Positions 34,012 to 43,681 of a stretch of 64,000 nucleotides of DNA are shown one piece after another. The translations under genes and the position numbers were made by a program. The stretch is taken from positions 21,751-85,750 of the forward strand of contig JAACWS010000011.1 of the NCBI GenBank assembly GCA_009991955.1, in the 5' to 3' direction. The stretch's first letter is position 1, and each line of letters begins with the position of its first letter. The stretch is from Spirochaetales bacterium (lineage in GTDB: Bacteria; Spirochaetota; Spirochaetia; DSM-27196; Salinispiraceae). The notes under the pieces were generated by a model. It was not told the DNA's origin. It saw only the letters and a list, made by a program, of their open reading frames with translations, and did not search any database.

Positions 34012-35067
34012 TTAAACGACCATTTCGTCTTCGCCAGCCCGAGCCACGACTATTTCGCCCGCCTCTTCAAGCTTACGAATGATTGATACAATCTTTTGTT
34101 GGGCCTCTTCGACATCTTTCATTCGTATGGGTCCCATATATTCCATGTCCTCTTTAAGCAACTGGGCTGCTCGTTTTGACATGTTTCGGTATATTTTGTC
34201 CTGGACTTCCGTATCTACAGACTTAAGAGCCTTAGCGAGTTCTGAGGTGTCTACTTCTCGCAAGACCTTTTGTATAGCCCTATCGTCGAGCATAACGATA
34301 TCTTCGAATACAAACATTCGCTTTTTGATGTCTTCTGCCAACTCGGGATCTTCTTCTTCCAGACTTTCGATGATGGTTTTTTCTGTTGAGCGGTCAACCA
34401 GGTTTAAGATTTCTACGATACTCTCGACACCTCCAGCGGCGGTGTAGTCTTCGCTTGATAGGGTTGAAAGTTTCTTCTCTAACACCCTCTCTACTTCCCT
34501 CAAGACTTCAGGCGAGGTCCGGTCCATAGTAGCAATACGTTTTGCCACGTCGGACTGAATTTCATGTTGTAAAGACCCTAGAATAATCGAAGCCTTCGCA
34601 GGTTCAAGGTAGGCCAAAATAAGCGCTATTGTCTGAGGGTGTTCCTGTTGGATAAAGTTCAATAAGTGGGTCGGATCGGTACGACGGATAAAGTCAAAGG
34701 GGCGCACCTGAAGGGACGAGGTGAGTCGATTGATAATGTCGACTGCTTTTTGGCTTCCCAAAGACTTCTCGAGTAACTCCCGGGCATAATCGATCCCCCC
34801 GGTCGAAATAAAATCCGAAGCCATCATAAGTTCTTGAAATTCTTGAAGAACAAGATCTCTTTCTTCCGAGTCTACGGTTTCTAACCGAGCTATTTCGAAG
34901 GTTAGGGTCTCAATTTCGTCTTCTCTCAGGTGCTTAAATATTTCCGAAGAAATCTCCGACCCCAGGGTCACCAAAAAAATAGCCGCTTTTTGCCTGCCGT
35001 TGAGGTCTCGCTTGGATTTTTTTCCCGATCCCGAGGCAGTTGCGCCCCCAGCTCCACCTTTCGCCAT
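34012..35067 (-). CDS. fliG: Flagellar motor switch protein FliG
   Basis: C-ring protein that binds the MS ring and contacts the stator. 351 residues: Gly/Lys-rich start, N-terminal domain (QKAAIFLVTLGSEISSEIFK), middle ARM domain with EHPQTIALILAYL, and C-terminal torque helix (LDDRAIQKVLREVDTSELAK). Only 3 nt separate it from fliF. Confidence 0.97.
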   Translation of the reverse strand: MAKGGAGGATASGSGKKSKRDLNGRQKAAIFLVTLGSEISSEIFKHLREDEIETLTFEIARLETVDSEERDLVLQEFQELMMASDFISTGGIDYARELLEKSLGSQKAVDIINRLTSSLQVRPFDFIRRTDPTHLLNFIQQEHPQTIALILAYLEPAKASIILGSLQHEIQSDVAKRIATMDRTSPEVLREVERVLEKKLSTLSSEDYTAAGGVESIVEILNLVDRSTEKTIIESLEEEDPELAEDIKKRMFVFEDIVMLDDRAIQKVLREVDTSELAKALKSVDTEVQDKIYRNMSKRAAQLLKEDMEYMGPIRMKDVEEAQQKIVSIIRKLEEAGEIVVARAGEDEMVV

Positions 35068-35070
35068 ATC

Positions 35071-36777
35071 TTACTCCTCTATAAGCCAGCCGCGGATGAG
35101 CTGAGCCACGTCTTCGGGATGTTCTCGGGCTATGTTTATTGCATTTTCTTGCATCTCTAGCCTAGCTCGGTCTTCGACCGACATCTCTACTTCTGCACTC
35201 TCTTCCTCCGCACTCCGTAGCGCTGCTTCGCGCATTGCTTGATGCTGGCGGGCAAGTTCTTCTTCCCGTAGTCTTCGTCGCCGTTCTATTTCACGGGTAA
35301 TTAACCTAAATACTATGAACAGAGCAAGAAGCGATGCAAGGCTGACCATGACCCACAGCAGAATAGTTTGTACGTTTTGTTGTCTCTGAAACTCGAGGTC
35401 TTCCTCCCGGTGCTCGACGGTTCGATCAAATTGGATATTTCGAACCGTGACCAGGTCGCCCCGGATCCTCGAATACCCCACAGCGCTTTCAACCAATTCT
35501 TGAGCTGCTCCAAGTTGCTCTGGCGTAATTGGCACGTAGGTTCGAACGATACTTCCGTCAGGATTTGTCCGAACTCTTCCATTGCCGTCGTACTCCCGTA
35601 CCCACACGCCATCGAGGGCTACTGCTACGCTAATGCGTTGAACAGCTGGACTACCTTGCTCGGTAGTCAATGTTCGATTAATTTCGTTATTCGTGACGAT
35701 GTTTTCTCGGGTATAACTACCGACTATCCCTTCCAGGTCTTGGTAAGCCGGCGGAGTTTGCCCCTCTTGCCCCGGAGGGCCCTGGGGATTAAAACCCGTA
35801 CCCTGATAGGCTTCTGCGAAGGTTTCATTTGAACGAGTGATATTTAGAACGTATTCGGTTTCATCGAAGGGAGTTAAGGGGTTATCTACTACCGTTACGA
35901 TGGGAGAAAACTCTTCTTTCTCGATAGTTCTATTTCCCATATCCAAGGTTACTTCGATGTTTGGAATTTCTACCCGCCGAGAAGTAAATATTTGCCCTAG
36001 GGCACTACGAATTGCTGCGACGTATTGTCGCTCGAGAGACCTCTTTAATTCCAATTCGCGGCGGCTAAGCTCGAGCTGATCAAAGTCTTGTAGGGCTAGA
36101 AAATCGTTGAGTATTCGACCGGTCTCATCGGTAATAGAAATATTTTCTTTTTGTAAACCTGGAACAGCGAACTGAATAAGCTTTTCGAGTCCCTCGACCT
36201 TCTGCCGATTTTCTCGAATATCCGATCCCGGACGGGGAATGATAGTAACCGCGGCAGTTGTTGGGTCTTGGTCCTCGGCAAAAAGTGAGTCTTCAGGTAT
36301 GACGAGGCTAACCGTAACGTTGTCTACATCTGCCAGAGCTTTTATGTGTTGTTCTAACTGAGAAGTTATAGCTCTTCGAAGGTTCACGTTTCGTTCGAAG
36401 TCGGTAATAGTCCATCGGTCAATGTCAAACAACTCCCACGGATCGGTTCCGGTAGGTACGAGGTCTTCCCGGACCAATATAGCCCGGGCTTCAAGAGCCG
36501 TTGGCCGGTCTTGAGCCAAAAGTCGACCGTCGGCGGACACCGAATAGGCTAAGCCTTCTTGGTCGAGTCGGGTAACAATACGGTTGAGTTGAGTTTCATC
36601 GGTGATTGGCTGGGTTAGAATTGGCACCAGCGCCGGCGAAACATTTATCGTAAAGATGAGTCCAATACCAACAACCGCTCCAACCACCACGGATATCAAT
36701 ACGATCCGCTGGACGAGGGTCCACTTTTTCCAAAGTTCCCTGACGCGAGTTGCCATTTTTTTGAACCATTCGTTCAT
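35071..36777 (-). CDS. fliF: Flagellar MS-ring protein FliF
   Basis: Forms the MS ring in the inner membrane. 568 residues: two transmembrane helices (about 24-44 and 448-468) flank ring-building motifs (ITDETQLNRIVTRLDQEGLA, RAITSQLEQHIKALADVDNV) and a low-complexity Gly/Pro/Gln stretch. The C-terminal tail (ENAINIAREHPEDVAQLIRG) is the FliG-binding segment. Preceded by the largest gap in the cluster. Confidence 0.97.
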   Translation of the reverse strand: MNEWFKKMATRVRELWKKWTLVQRIVLISVVVGAVVGIGLIFTINVSPALVPILTQPITDETQLNRIVTRLDQEGLAYSVSADGRLLAQDRPTALEARAILVREDLVPTGTDPWELFDIDRWTITDFERNVNLRRAITSQLEQHIKALADVDNVTVSLVIPEDSLFAEDQDPTTAAVTIIPRPGSDIRENRQKVEGLEKLIQFAVPGLQKENISITDETGRILNDFLALQDFDQLELSRRELELKRSLERQYVAAIRSALGQIFTSRRVEIPNIEVTLDMGNRTIEKEEFSPIVTVVDNPLTPFDETEYVLNITRSNETFAEAYQGTGFNPQGPPGQEGQTPPAYQDLEGIVGSYTRENIVTNNEINRTLTTEQGSPAVQRISVAVALDGVWVREYDGNGRVRTNPDGSIVRTYVPITPEQLGAAQELVESAVGYSRIRGDLVTVRNIQFDRTVEHREEDLEFQRQQNVQTILLWVMVSLASLLALFIVFRLITREIERRRRLREEELARQHQAMREAALRSAEEESAEVEMSVEDRARLEMQENAINIAREHPEDVAQLIRGWLIEE

Positions 36778-37047
36778 ATCCCCTCCCTTATGAACTGAAC
36801 GGAAAACGAGAGATGTGGGTTTCGGATAATTCTTTGGTTCTGCAGGCCGAAGAAAATCCTACTGTTTTCTACATGGAATGGGGCACAAAATAATGCCTAT
36901 TCCAATCTCTCCTTTTGTCGTTTTTTCTTCCTTTGTACGGACTAAATATTCCTTAATCCGTCCATCTTAGAAATAAGGGACCCAGTTTTCCCCTTACTGA
37001 AAAAGTGTACACGGTAACCAAGGATTTATCCAGAAGATAATGTCACA
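36778..37047 (-). other. Longest intergenic gap of the cluster (fliE-fliF), possible leader or attenuator
   Basis: 270 nt without a supportable gene, where neighbouring flagellar genes are spaced by 0 to 30 nt. It contains a 6-bp stem TAAGGG / CCCTTA (36974-36979 and 36991-36996) followed in the mRNA by TTTCTAAG, an 8-bp palindrome GTGTACAC (37005-37012), and a loose ACGGA/TCCGT pair around 36940-36962. I found no convincing -35/-10 pair or sigma-28 box. Confidence 0.4.
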
Positions 37048-37374
37048 TTAACGCAGATTCGTTAAATCTTTATATCCTTGAATAACCCGATCCATAACAT
37101 TTTTTGCAATACTCAAGCTCATGTTCGCTTTTGCCATTGCAATAGTTACGTCATGGGGTGCTACCTCATCGGGGTTAATGATAGCCTCGACGGATAATTG
37201 GGACGCTTCGTTCTGTAGCGAGCTTACTTCATTGAGGCTATCGAAGAGTAACTGTCCGAAGCTCTTGGACAGACCTTCTGAAGGTTTCTCGTCTTCACCG
37301 AAATGTTTAGGATTAGTGGCCTGCAGAGTCACTAAGTTCCCTTTTACCGCCGAAATAGGCGTTGTACTGTACAT
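37048..37374 (-). CDS. fliE: Flagellar hook-basal body complex protein FliE
   Basis: Adapter between MS ring and rod. 108 residues with the typical C-terminal block APHDVTIAMAKANMSLSIAK followed by NVMDRVIQGYKDLTNLR. It lies after flgC in the standard flgB-flgC-fliE order. Confidence 0.95.
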   Translation of the reverse strand: MYSTTPISAVKGNLVTLQATNPKHFGEDEKPSEGLSKSFGQLLFDSLNEVSSLQNEASQLSVEAIINPDEVAPHDVTIAMAKANMSLSIAKNVMDRVIQGYKDLTNLR

Positions 37375-37404
37375 ATTCCCTCCCCTGTACTCAAACTACT
37401 CTTT

Positions 37405-37863
37405 TTATCGACCAATTTCTAGAGCCTTCATGAACATAGCCTTAGCCCCGTTGACTACCGCTATGTTTGCGTCGTAACTTCGGCTGGCCGAAATGAGATC
37501 GACCATTTCTTGCACTACATTGACATTTGGATATTCGACGTATCCCGCCTGCGGCCCGACCTTAATTGCGTCGGGATGGGTAGGATCGTACACAAGACGC
37601 AGTTCTGCATCTCGGTCGGGCTGAATCTCAATTACCTCGACACCGTTTCCCATTCCATTATCGAGGGCCTCGGGCACGAAGGGACTCTTCCAATAGAGAT
37701 CTTCTACCCTAGGCTCAACGATGACCCGCTTTCTTCGGAACGGACCACCCTCGGCGGTACGGGTAGTCTCCACATTTGCGATGTTGTCGGCTATTACGTC
37801 CTGCCGAAGCCTTTGAACCGTTAATCCACTGGAAGCGATATTTATCGAACTAAACATTCCCAT
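37405..37863 (-). CDS. flgC: Flagellar basal-body rod protein FlgC
   Basis: Proximal rod subunit exported by the type III system. 152 residues with N-terminal SSINIASSGLTVQRLRQDVI / ADNIANVETT and C-terminal YPNVNVVQEMVDLISASRSY / DANIAVV. Two nt separate it from flgB. Confidence 0.96.
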   Translation of the reverse strand: MGMFSSINIASSGLTVQRLRQDVIADNIANVETTRTAEGGPFRRKRVIVEPRVEDLYWKSPFVPEALDNGMGNGVEVIEIQPDRDAELRLVYDPTHPDAIKVGPQAGYVEYPNVNVVQEMVDLISASRSYDANIAVVNGAKAMFMKALEIGR

Positions 37864-37865
37864 AA

Positions 37866-38285
37866 TTAACCTCGCAATACAATATTGACTGAGTTGAAGT
37901 GATGACTGACCGAATTCACCATAAGGTTGTACGCCAACTGGGCAGTAATATAATTGCTACTTTCTACTTCTATGTCGACATTGTTACCGTTATTTTTCGC
38001 AGTCGTGAGAAAATCGAGAACCCGCCGAGGTCTCACGGTCCGATAATCGATATTTTTTTCGAAGGGTATGTGTTTGTCGTCGGTATAAGCACCCCGCAAT
38101 CCCCCTTGTTCACCCGATTCAAGAGCTCGTCGGAGAGCAGACTCATAATTTACGTCGGCCCTCTTAAAATTTGGAGTATCCGCATTCGCGATATTGTTCG
38201 CGATTACATCCTGTCGCATCAAATTTACACTCATGGTGCGATGTAACAGATCTAACGAATGTCCCCAAGTATTTTCGGTATACAT
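37866..38285 (-). CDS. flgB: Flagellar basal-body rod protein FlgB
   Basis: Proximal rod subunit and first flagellar gene of the operon. 139 residues with LMRQDVIANNIANADTPNFK near the N-terminus and VDIEVESSNYITAQLAYNLM near the C-terminus. The 65-nt gap to hslU shows no clear promoter, so read-through from the upstream division/protease genes is possible. Confidence 0.96.
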   Translation of the reverse strand: MYTENTWGHSLDLLHRTMSVNLMRQDVIANNIANADTPNFKRADVNYESALRRALESGEQGGLRGAYTDDKHIPFEKNIDYRTVRPRRVLDFLTTAKNNGNNVDIEVESSNYITAQLAYNLMVNSVSHHFNSVNIVLRG

Positions 38286-38350
38286 ATATGTCTACTCCCA
38301 AGTTATTCTTCGGCAAAAAACTCCCTTTCCTTGAACCAATTAGTAAAGGC

Positions 38351-39787
38351 TTACAAGATATACCGGCTTAGGTCCTGATCTTGCACAACCGCACCCATTT
38401 TCTCGTACACGTATTCTGAGGTGATTTCGATTTCCTGCCCCTTCAGTTCGGGTCCCTGAAAACTTATGTCCTCTAACAGCAGCTCGAGCATGGTGTGAAG
38501 CCTGCGGGCTCCAATATTTTCTGTTTTCGAGTTTACCTCGGCCGCGAGGTTTGCCAAAGTCTGGAGAGACTCCTCGTTAAACTTAAGATTGACTCCTTCG
38601 GTTTTCATAAGAGCCATATACTGCTTTATGAGAGCATTTTCTGGTTGAGTAAGTATTCGGTAGAAGTCTTCGGTCGTTAGGGCCTCGAGTTCTACCCGGA
38701 TTGGAAAGCGACCTTGAAGTTCAGGAATGAGGTCGCTTGGTTTACTCATATGAAAGGCACCGGCGGCGATAAAGAGGATATGGGTGGTATCGACCATCCC
38801 GTGTTTAGTACTCACCTTTGCCCCTTCGACTATTGGTAGAATGTCTCTCTGGACTCCTTCTCTACTCACATCAACCCCCGAGCGCCCCTCTCGTGAAGCA
38901 ATTTTATCGATCTCGTCGACAAAAACTATGCCCATGCTCTCTACCCGTTCCCGGGCGATGTCGGAGACCCGGTCGAGGTCTATGAGCTTTTCTGTTTCTT
39001 CCTGGGTAAGGATTTCAAGGGCTTGAGGTACTTTTACCTTTTTCTTTTTCTTCTTGCTCCCAAAAATCCCTCCCAAACTTGAAAGATTCATGTCCATATC
39101 TTCCATGCCCGAACCGGAAAAAATCTCGATGCTTGGACCTGGATTTGGTCTGGATATCTGGATTTCGATTTCTTTGTCATCGAAAGCACCGGAACGTAAA
39201 CGCTCTCGAAATTTTTCCCGGGTCGAAGAGAGTACAGCTTTCTCTTCGATACTGGGTTCAGGTGAGGGGGGCACTTCCGCACTTTCTTTCGATGAACCGG
39301 TCCCGGGATCCTTCATCAGACTCAAGAGTCCACCAAAGCTCGAGGACTTTTCTTTTTTCTCTCCGGAACCAGGAAGTAGGAGGTCCAGAACTTCTTCTTC
39401 TGCCCGGCGAGCAGCAGCTTCCTTTACGGTACTTTGCATTTCTTGTTTGACCATATTAACCGCCACGAGCATGAGATCTCGAATCATCGACTCCACATCC
39501 CTTCCAACGTATCCAACCTCGGTATACTTTGTGGCCTCAACTTTTATAAACGGTGCACCGGTGAGTTTCGATAGCCTCCGAGCAATTTCGGTCTTTCCTA
39601 CCCCAGTTGGTCCTATCATAATAATGTTTTTTGGCGCGACCTCGTCTCGAAGGTCAGCAGATAAATTTTGCCGGCGTATTCGATTACGAAGGGCTATTGC
39701 TACCGCTTTTTTTGCTTTGTTCTGCCCAATTATGTACCGATCAAGCTCGTCGACAATCTCTCGGGGGCTAAGTTCTTCTAGGTTCAT
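38351..39787 (-). CDS. hslU: ATP-dependent protease ATPase subunit HslU (ClpY)
   Basis: AAA+ unfoldase of the HslUV protease. 478 residues: Walker A GPTGVGKT at 59-66, the inserted I domain (about 110-245, here Ser/Lys-rich with [10 protein letters not shown]), Walker [10 protein letters not shown], and the C-terminal tail SRYIL that inserts into HslV to activate it. It starts 3 nt after hslV. Confidence 0.97.
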   Translation of the reverse strand: MNLEELSPREIVDELDRYIIGQNKAKKAVAIALRNRIRRQNLSADLRDEVAPKNIIMIGPTGVGKTEIARRLSKLTGAPFIKVEATKYTEVGYVGRDVESMIRDLMLVAVNMVKQEMQSTVKEAAARRAEEEVLDLLLPGSGEKKEKSSSFGGLLSLMKDPGTGSSKESAEVPPSPEPSIEEKAVLSSTREKFRERLRSGAFDDKEIEIQISRPNPGPSIEIFSGSGMEDMDMNLSSLGGIFGSKKKKKKVKVPQALEILTQEETEKLIDLDRVSDIARERVESMGIVFVDEIDKIASREGRSGVDVSREGVQRDILPIVEGAKVSTKHGMVDTTHILFIAAGAFHMSKPSDLIPELQGRFPIRVELEALTTEDFYRILTQPENALIKQYMALMKTEGVNLKFNEESLQTLANLAAEVNSKTENIGARRLHTMLELLLEDISFQGPELKGQEIEITSEYVYEKMGAVVQDQDLSRYIL

Positions 39788-39790
39788 GAA

Positions 39791-40333
39791 TTAACGAATC
39801 TCCTCAACAATTATTGAATGGTTTGTGTAAATACAAATATCTGCTGCGATTGCCAGAGATTTCTCCGCAATCTCCCGAACCCCGAAATCGGAACTCTCTA
39901 GGTACGCTCGGGCGGCTGCGTAGGCATAATTCCCCCCCGAACCTATAGCAATTACCCCATGCTCGGGTTCAATGACGTCCCCAGTACCGGATATGAGGAG
40001 GATCTTCTCGCAGTTTGCTACCAAAATAAGAGCTTCCAACCGTCGGAGCATCCTGTCGGTCCTCCATAACTTAGCAAGCTCCACTGCCCCTCGGGTTATA
40101 TCCCCGGCGTATTCCTTTACTTTTTCTTCGAACCTTTCAAAGAGGGTAAAGGCGTCGGCGGTTGCACCGGCAAAACCTACGAGAACTTGGTCATTGTAGA
40201 TTCGGCGGACTTTTCGAGCGTTTCCCTTCATGACAGCGTTCCCCATGGTCACCTGTCCGTCGCCAGCCATGGCTACCGAGTTGCCCTTTTTGACGGCCAC
40301 TATTGTTGTGCTTCGAATTTCTGTTTTTTCCAC
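39791..40333 (-). CDS. hslV: ATP-dependent protease peptidase subunit HslV (ClpQ)
   Basis: Threonine peptidase of HslUV, 180 residues, GTG start with GAGGAG upstream. An 8-residue leader (MEKTEIRS) precedes the catalytic Thr of [29 protein letters not shown] and [20 protein letters not shown] follow. Its start overlaps the xerC stop (TAGTG), giving the xerC-hslV-hslU order of the Bacillus codV-clpQ-clpY set. Confidence 0.96.
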   Translation of the reverse strand: MEKTEIRSTTIVAVKKGNSVAMAGDGQVTMGNAVMKGNARKVRRIYNDQVLVGFAGATADAFTLFERFEEKVKEYAGDITRGAVELAKLWRTDRMLRRLEALILVANCEKILLISGTGDVIEPEHGVIAIGSGGNYAYAAARAYLESSDFGVREIAEKSLAIAADICIYTNHSIIVEEIR

Positions 40334-41262
40334 TACCTGGTCTCCTCTGATTTTCTTTGACTGTGGGGATGGGCTTGTCGATAGGTCTCTCGTAGTTTTT
40401 CTATACTCAAATGGGTATACATTTGGGTCGTACTTAGGTGTTCGTGACCGAGCAACTCCTGCACGACCCGGATATCAGCCCCTCGATTCAGAACGTGGGT
40501 GGCAAAACTATGCCTTAGCCCGTGGGGACTTAGGGGCTTTGCTATTCCAATCTGAATTCCTCGCTTTTTGACAATATACTGAATCCCCCGGATCGAGAGT
40601 ACCTTACCTTGGAGATTAATAAACAAGAATTGTTCTTCCTGTCGTCCAATACTTTGGAGGTGCTCATTCCGAAGGGACAAATAGAAACGAAGGGCCTCGC
40701 GACACTTGTTGCCTAGAAAGACAAACCGCTCTTTTTTCCCCTTTCCTAGGACCTTCACTCGCCCACGCGAAAGATCTAGGTCCAATACCCTTACGGAGGC
40801 AACTTCGCTTAGTCGGCAACCGGTCGAGTAGAAAAACTCAAAAAGTGTTTGATCTCGAACCTTTTGGAACGGGCTACGATCGCCGATGGGGTTGAGTTCC
40901 AAAAGGGGTAAAACCTCATTTTCAAAAAGAAATCGAGGCAAGGTTCTTTTGACCTTCATGCCTCGAACTCCTTGAACCGCGTCTAGTAGACCCGTTTCCG
41001 CCCCGTTTCGGTCCGCAAAACGACTATAACTGCGCAAGGCAGATAACTTTCGATTAATAGATCTAGGTGCAAGTCCTTGTTTGGTTAAATACACCAAATA
41101 TCGACGAAGGTCCTTATGGCGGATTGATTTCTCCGAAACTTCCTGTTCTAATGCCCAGGATTCAAAATCGGTCAGGTCGCGGCTGTAGCCCTTCACCGTG
41201 TGAATGCTCGATCCGTGGACTGTACGAAGATAGTGCAAAAATGTATCTTTCAAGAAAAGCAT
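40333..41262 (-). CDS. xerC: Tyrosine recombinase, XerC/CodV type
   Basis: Site-specific recombinase, probably one half of the pair that resolves chromosome dimers at dif. 309 residues with the N-terminal SAM-like core-binding domain and a complete catalytic set: Arg150 (GCRLSEV), Lys174, His247 and Arg250 ([10 protein letters not shown]), His273 ([10 protein letters not shown]) and the nucleophile Tyr282 (MYTH). It overlaps dprA by 13 nt. XerC rather than integrase because there are no phage or attachment features nearby; a second recombinase (xerD) lies 2.4 kb upstream in the same cluster. Confidence 0.88.
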   Translation of the reverse strand: MLFLKDTFLHYLRTVHGSSIHTVKGYSRDLTDFESWALEQEVSEKSIRHKDLRRYLVYLTKQGLAPRSINRKLSALRSYSRFADRNGAETGLLDAVQGVRGMKVKRTLPRFLFENEVLPLLELNPIGDRSPFQKVRDQTLFEFFYSTGCRLSEVASVRVLDLDLSRGRVKVLGKGKKERFVFLGNKCREALRFYLSLRNEHLQSIGRQEEQFLFINLQGKVLSIRGIQYIVKKRGIQIGIAKPLSPHGLRHSFATHVLNRGADIRVVQELLGHEHLSTTQMYTHLSIEKLRETYRQAHPHSQRKSEETR

Positions 41263-42113
41263 GGTCGTAACTCCTGTATCGATGCAATAACCGTTGCGCC
41301 CGAATCTCTGAGTAACCGCATGGCTTCGCCCCGAGACCCTGGGGTCAACCCAACCTGATGAAGAGCAACTTCCCGACCCTGCTCCAAGGCAAAATCGAGG
41401 GTATAGAGTGCTCCCGATCCCTCGGGGGCCTCAACAATTACTACCCCTTTTGACAAGCCAGAAATGATCCGGTTTCTCTGGATGTAACGGTACTGGGCAC
41501 CCCCCTCCAGGGGAGGATACTCACTCACGATACACCCCCCATTTTGTACCAACGAACCAGCCAGGGCGCGGTTCCCCTGGGGTGCAATTACACACACCCC
41601 CGAACCGAGGACACAAATACCCCGGCCTCCCGCAGACACAAGACCCGCGTGGACCGCACTGTCTATTCCGTAGGCCAATCCAGAAACGACCCCCACACCC
41701 AGGGCAGCACATTGGCGACCAAAGTTGTAGGCTTCTTCGTGAGCCGCGTTCGAAGGTCGGCGGGTCCCAACCACTCCCAAGAGAAATTCTTCTGATACCG
41801 GGGGGTTACCTCGGTAGAAAAGAACCAAGGGTGGATCATAGATATTTCGAAGATCCACCGGATACCTCGGGTCGTCGATAGTTAACCAGCGAACTCGATA
41901 CTGGTCCCAAACCCTTTGGTCTCGGGCGAGAGACCCCAAAAAATTTCCAGGGCGCCATTCTTTCATGAGGCGCCTACCCAGATACCGTTCTACTTCTTCT
42001 TTCGAACTTCTGGCCATCGCTTGGGGAGTCTGCCATTCTCGAGCCAACAAAACCTGATCTCGAGGGGGAAGTCCCGTGGCGTAGGAAAGCGCAAGGGCAA
42101 CTTCATTGTTCAT
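41250..42113 (-). CDS. dprA: DNA-processing protein DprA (Smf)
   Basis: Loads RecA on incoming single-stranded DNA in competent bacteria; widely conserved also in bacteria not known to be competent. 287 residues: a helical N-terminal region and the Rossmann-like core (LLGVVGTRRPSNAAHEEAYN, GVGVVSGLAYGIDSAVHAGL, RNRIISGLSKGVVIVEAPEG). The C-terminal winged-helix domain common in longer DprA proteins is absent. It lies between the TPR lipoprotein and xerC, as in Borrelia and Bacillus-type clusters. Confidence 0.93.
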   Translation of the reverse strand: MNNEVALALSYATGLPPRDQVLLAREWQTPQAMARSSKEEVERYLGRRLMKEWRPGNFLGSLARDQRVWDQYRVRWLTIDDPRYPVDLRNIYDPPLVLFYRGNPPVSEEFLLGVVGTRRPSNAAHEEAYNFGRQCAALGVGVVSGLAYGIDSAVHAGLVSAGGRGICVLGSGVCVIAPQGNRALAGSLVQNGGCIVSEYPPLEGGAQYRYIQRNRIISGLSKGVVIVEAPEGSGALYTLDFALEQGREVALHQVGLTPGSRGEAMRLLRDSGATVIASIQELRPCFS

Positions 42114-42118
42114 ACCCT

Positions 42119-42844
42119 TTATTCACTATCTAAAAGCGCTCTCTGATTCAACAAAGCCTGATTTTTTTCTCGGAGATCCTGAGAAAGTCCAACAATATCG
42201 CCGTACACCCCCGCAGCAGCCCCCGTTTCGCCCCGGGCCGCCAAAAGTCGAGCTTTTACGAAAAGGGCTCGAGTGTCTGCCGACCGAGCCCGAAGGTAAC
42301 GATCGATCAATTCTTCTGCTTCTTCGTTCTGGTCGTATTGAAAACTCAGGAGAACCGAAAGTCCGTACAATGAGGGCAAATGAAAGGGATCAATTCCCAA
42401 AATTCTCTCGTAGTAGCTGCGGGACCGGTCGTAATATTCCCGCCCCACCTCGGCAGTTGGGGCGCTGGCTGCCCAATTTCCAGCGGCTACTGCGGCCTCG
42501 TAAAGCAGACCAGGATTCGCCGGCTCGACTTCTATAGCCCCCTGAAAGGCTGCTAAGGCCAGCTTATGCATTCCCATTCGTTGGTACTCGGTCCCCAATA
42601 GTTTGTACGCCGAAGCGATGCTTCCGGCTGCAGAAATTTTTTCTTCTACAACCCGGGTGTACCGGGCGATATCTTGTCGCAGTTCTTCGATCCGCTCGCT
42701 ACTGACCTCTTGATCTTCATATTCCCCGGTCTCAAACCGAGAAAGAATTTGCACTTGAGAGTTAGTAACCGGGCTGCAACCAGAGATAAAAATCATCAAG
42801 ATTATGAGACTCAACCAGCCCAGAATGGCTGGTAAACGTCGCAC
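42119..42844 (-). CDS. TPR-containing lipoprotein of unknown function
   Basis: 241 residues from the GTG at 42844, which has AGGAGG 8 nt upstream and directly follows the deoC stop. Signal peptide MRRLPAILGWLSLIILMIFI with the lipobox ISGC (Cys23) predicts a lipoprotein. The mature part has tetratricopeptide-like helices (YKLLGTEYQRMGMHKLALAA, YYERILGIDPFHLPSLYGLS, ADTRALFVKARLLAARGETG). A TPR protein sits at the same place, between ftsZ and dprA, in Borrelia (from memory), so a role in division or envelope assembly is an inference from position. Confidence 0.82.
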   Translation of the reverse strand: MRRLPAILGWLSLIILMIFISGCSPVTNSQVQILSRFETGEYEDQEVSSERIEELRQDIARYTRVVEEKISAAGSIASAYKLLGTEYQRMGMHKLALAAFQGAIEVEPANPGLLYEAAVAAGNWAASAPTAEVGREYYDRSRSYYERILGIDPFHLPSLYGLSVLLSFQYDQNEEAEELIDRYLRARSADTRALFVKARLLAARGETGAAAGVYGDIVGLSQDLREKNQALLNQRALLDSE

Positions 42845-42845
42845 C

Positions 42846-43658
42846 TTAGTATCCTCCTGACGGTGCCTGCTCGAATCCAAGGATGGCCGCTGCCGACGAG
42901 GTACCGATTCTATCGATTCCAAGCTCTAAGCACTCGATCGCGAACTCTCGAGTCCTGACGCCTCCCGAGGCCTTAACACCCCTCAGGGGGCCGGCGACCA
43001 ACCGCATGAGTTTAAGGGCTTCGACTGTGGCGCCACCCGAGGCAAACCCGGTCGAGGTCTTTATGAAATGGGCTCCAGCGAAACACGATAGAGTTGCGGC
43101 CCTTATAATTTCGAGAGGGGTGAGCTCACTGGTTTCAAGTATTACCTTGACTAATACTCCTGCCGCAGCCTTAACAACCTGGTTTATATCTTCGAATACG
43201 TCCAGAATTTTGTCATCTTTCACTAGGCCGACGGGTAGTACCATATCTATCTCCGTTGCGCCTTCCAAAATTGCATGGGTTGTTTCGGCTACCTTCGCGG
43301 CAGTACTATCGTACCCAAACGGAAACCCCGTTACCGCGCAGACCGCAACACCACTTCCTTTCAACTCTTCAGCAGCGAGTTTTACCCAGCTTCCAGGCAC
43401 ACATACGCTGTAGGTTTTCCAATTTCGAGCCTGGGCACAGAGTTCGCGGAATTGAGTGGCACCGGCGCCCTGTTTAAGCAAGGTGTGGTCAATAGTTTTA
43501 GCCAGTGGGCTCGATGGATCTCGGCGAACCGAAGTAATTGCCGGGTATTTTTTTTCTGCGACCCGACCTGCCGCGACGAGAGCTTCAGCAATTCGATTCC
43601 ACTCGTTCTGATGTTCAGGGGCGAGTCCTTCTAAATCTGGGTAATTCTTGTCATTCAT
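42846..43658 (-). CDS. deoC: Deoxyribose-phosphate aldolase
   Basis: Class I aldolase that splits 2-deoxyribose 5-phosphate into glyceraldehyde 3-phosphate and acetaldehyde in deoxynucleoside catabolism. Active-site residues: Schiff-base Lys200 (FIKTSTGF), Lys229 (GVKASGGVR) and Asp138 (EIDMVLPVG). The 270 residues include an extra ~50-residue N-terminal segment compared with the shortest family members. Metabolically out of place between xerD and the TPR lipoprotein, but intact. Confidence 0.95.
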   Translation of the reverse strand: MNDKNYPDLEGLAPEHQNEWNRIAEALVAAGRVAEKKYPAITSVRRDPSSPLAKTIDHTLLKQGAGATQFRELCAQARNWKTYSVCVPGSWVKLAAEELKGSGVAVCAVTGFPFGYDSTAAKVAETTHAILEGATEIDMVLPVGLVKDDKILDVFEDINQVVKAAAGVLVKVILETSELTPLEIIRAATLSCFAGAHFIKTSTGFASGGATVEALKLMRLVAGPLRGVKASGGVRTREFAIECLELGIDRIGTSSAAAILGFEQAPSGGY

Positions 43659-43681
43659 TCCTTCTTCTCCTTACCCCGAGA

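Noticed and set aside
37005..37012. GTGTACAC palindrome in the fliE-fliF gap as an operator
   Set aside because: Too short and without a second copy or recognised regulator; noted only within the gap description.
38286..38350. sigma-28 promoter before flgB (GCCGAAGA)
   Set aside because: The -10-like element matches 6/8, but the sequence 15 nt upstream (CAAG) does not match TAAA, so I do not call it.
39054..39794. Long open frame (246 codons) on the plus strand opposite hslU
   Set aside because: It is fully antisense to a well-conserved gene, has Ser/Arg-rich low-complexity translation and no ribosome site. Similar antisense frames opposite fliK (29361-30137), flhA (17036-17710) and ftsZ (44933-45391) were rejected for the same reason.
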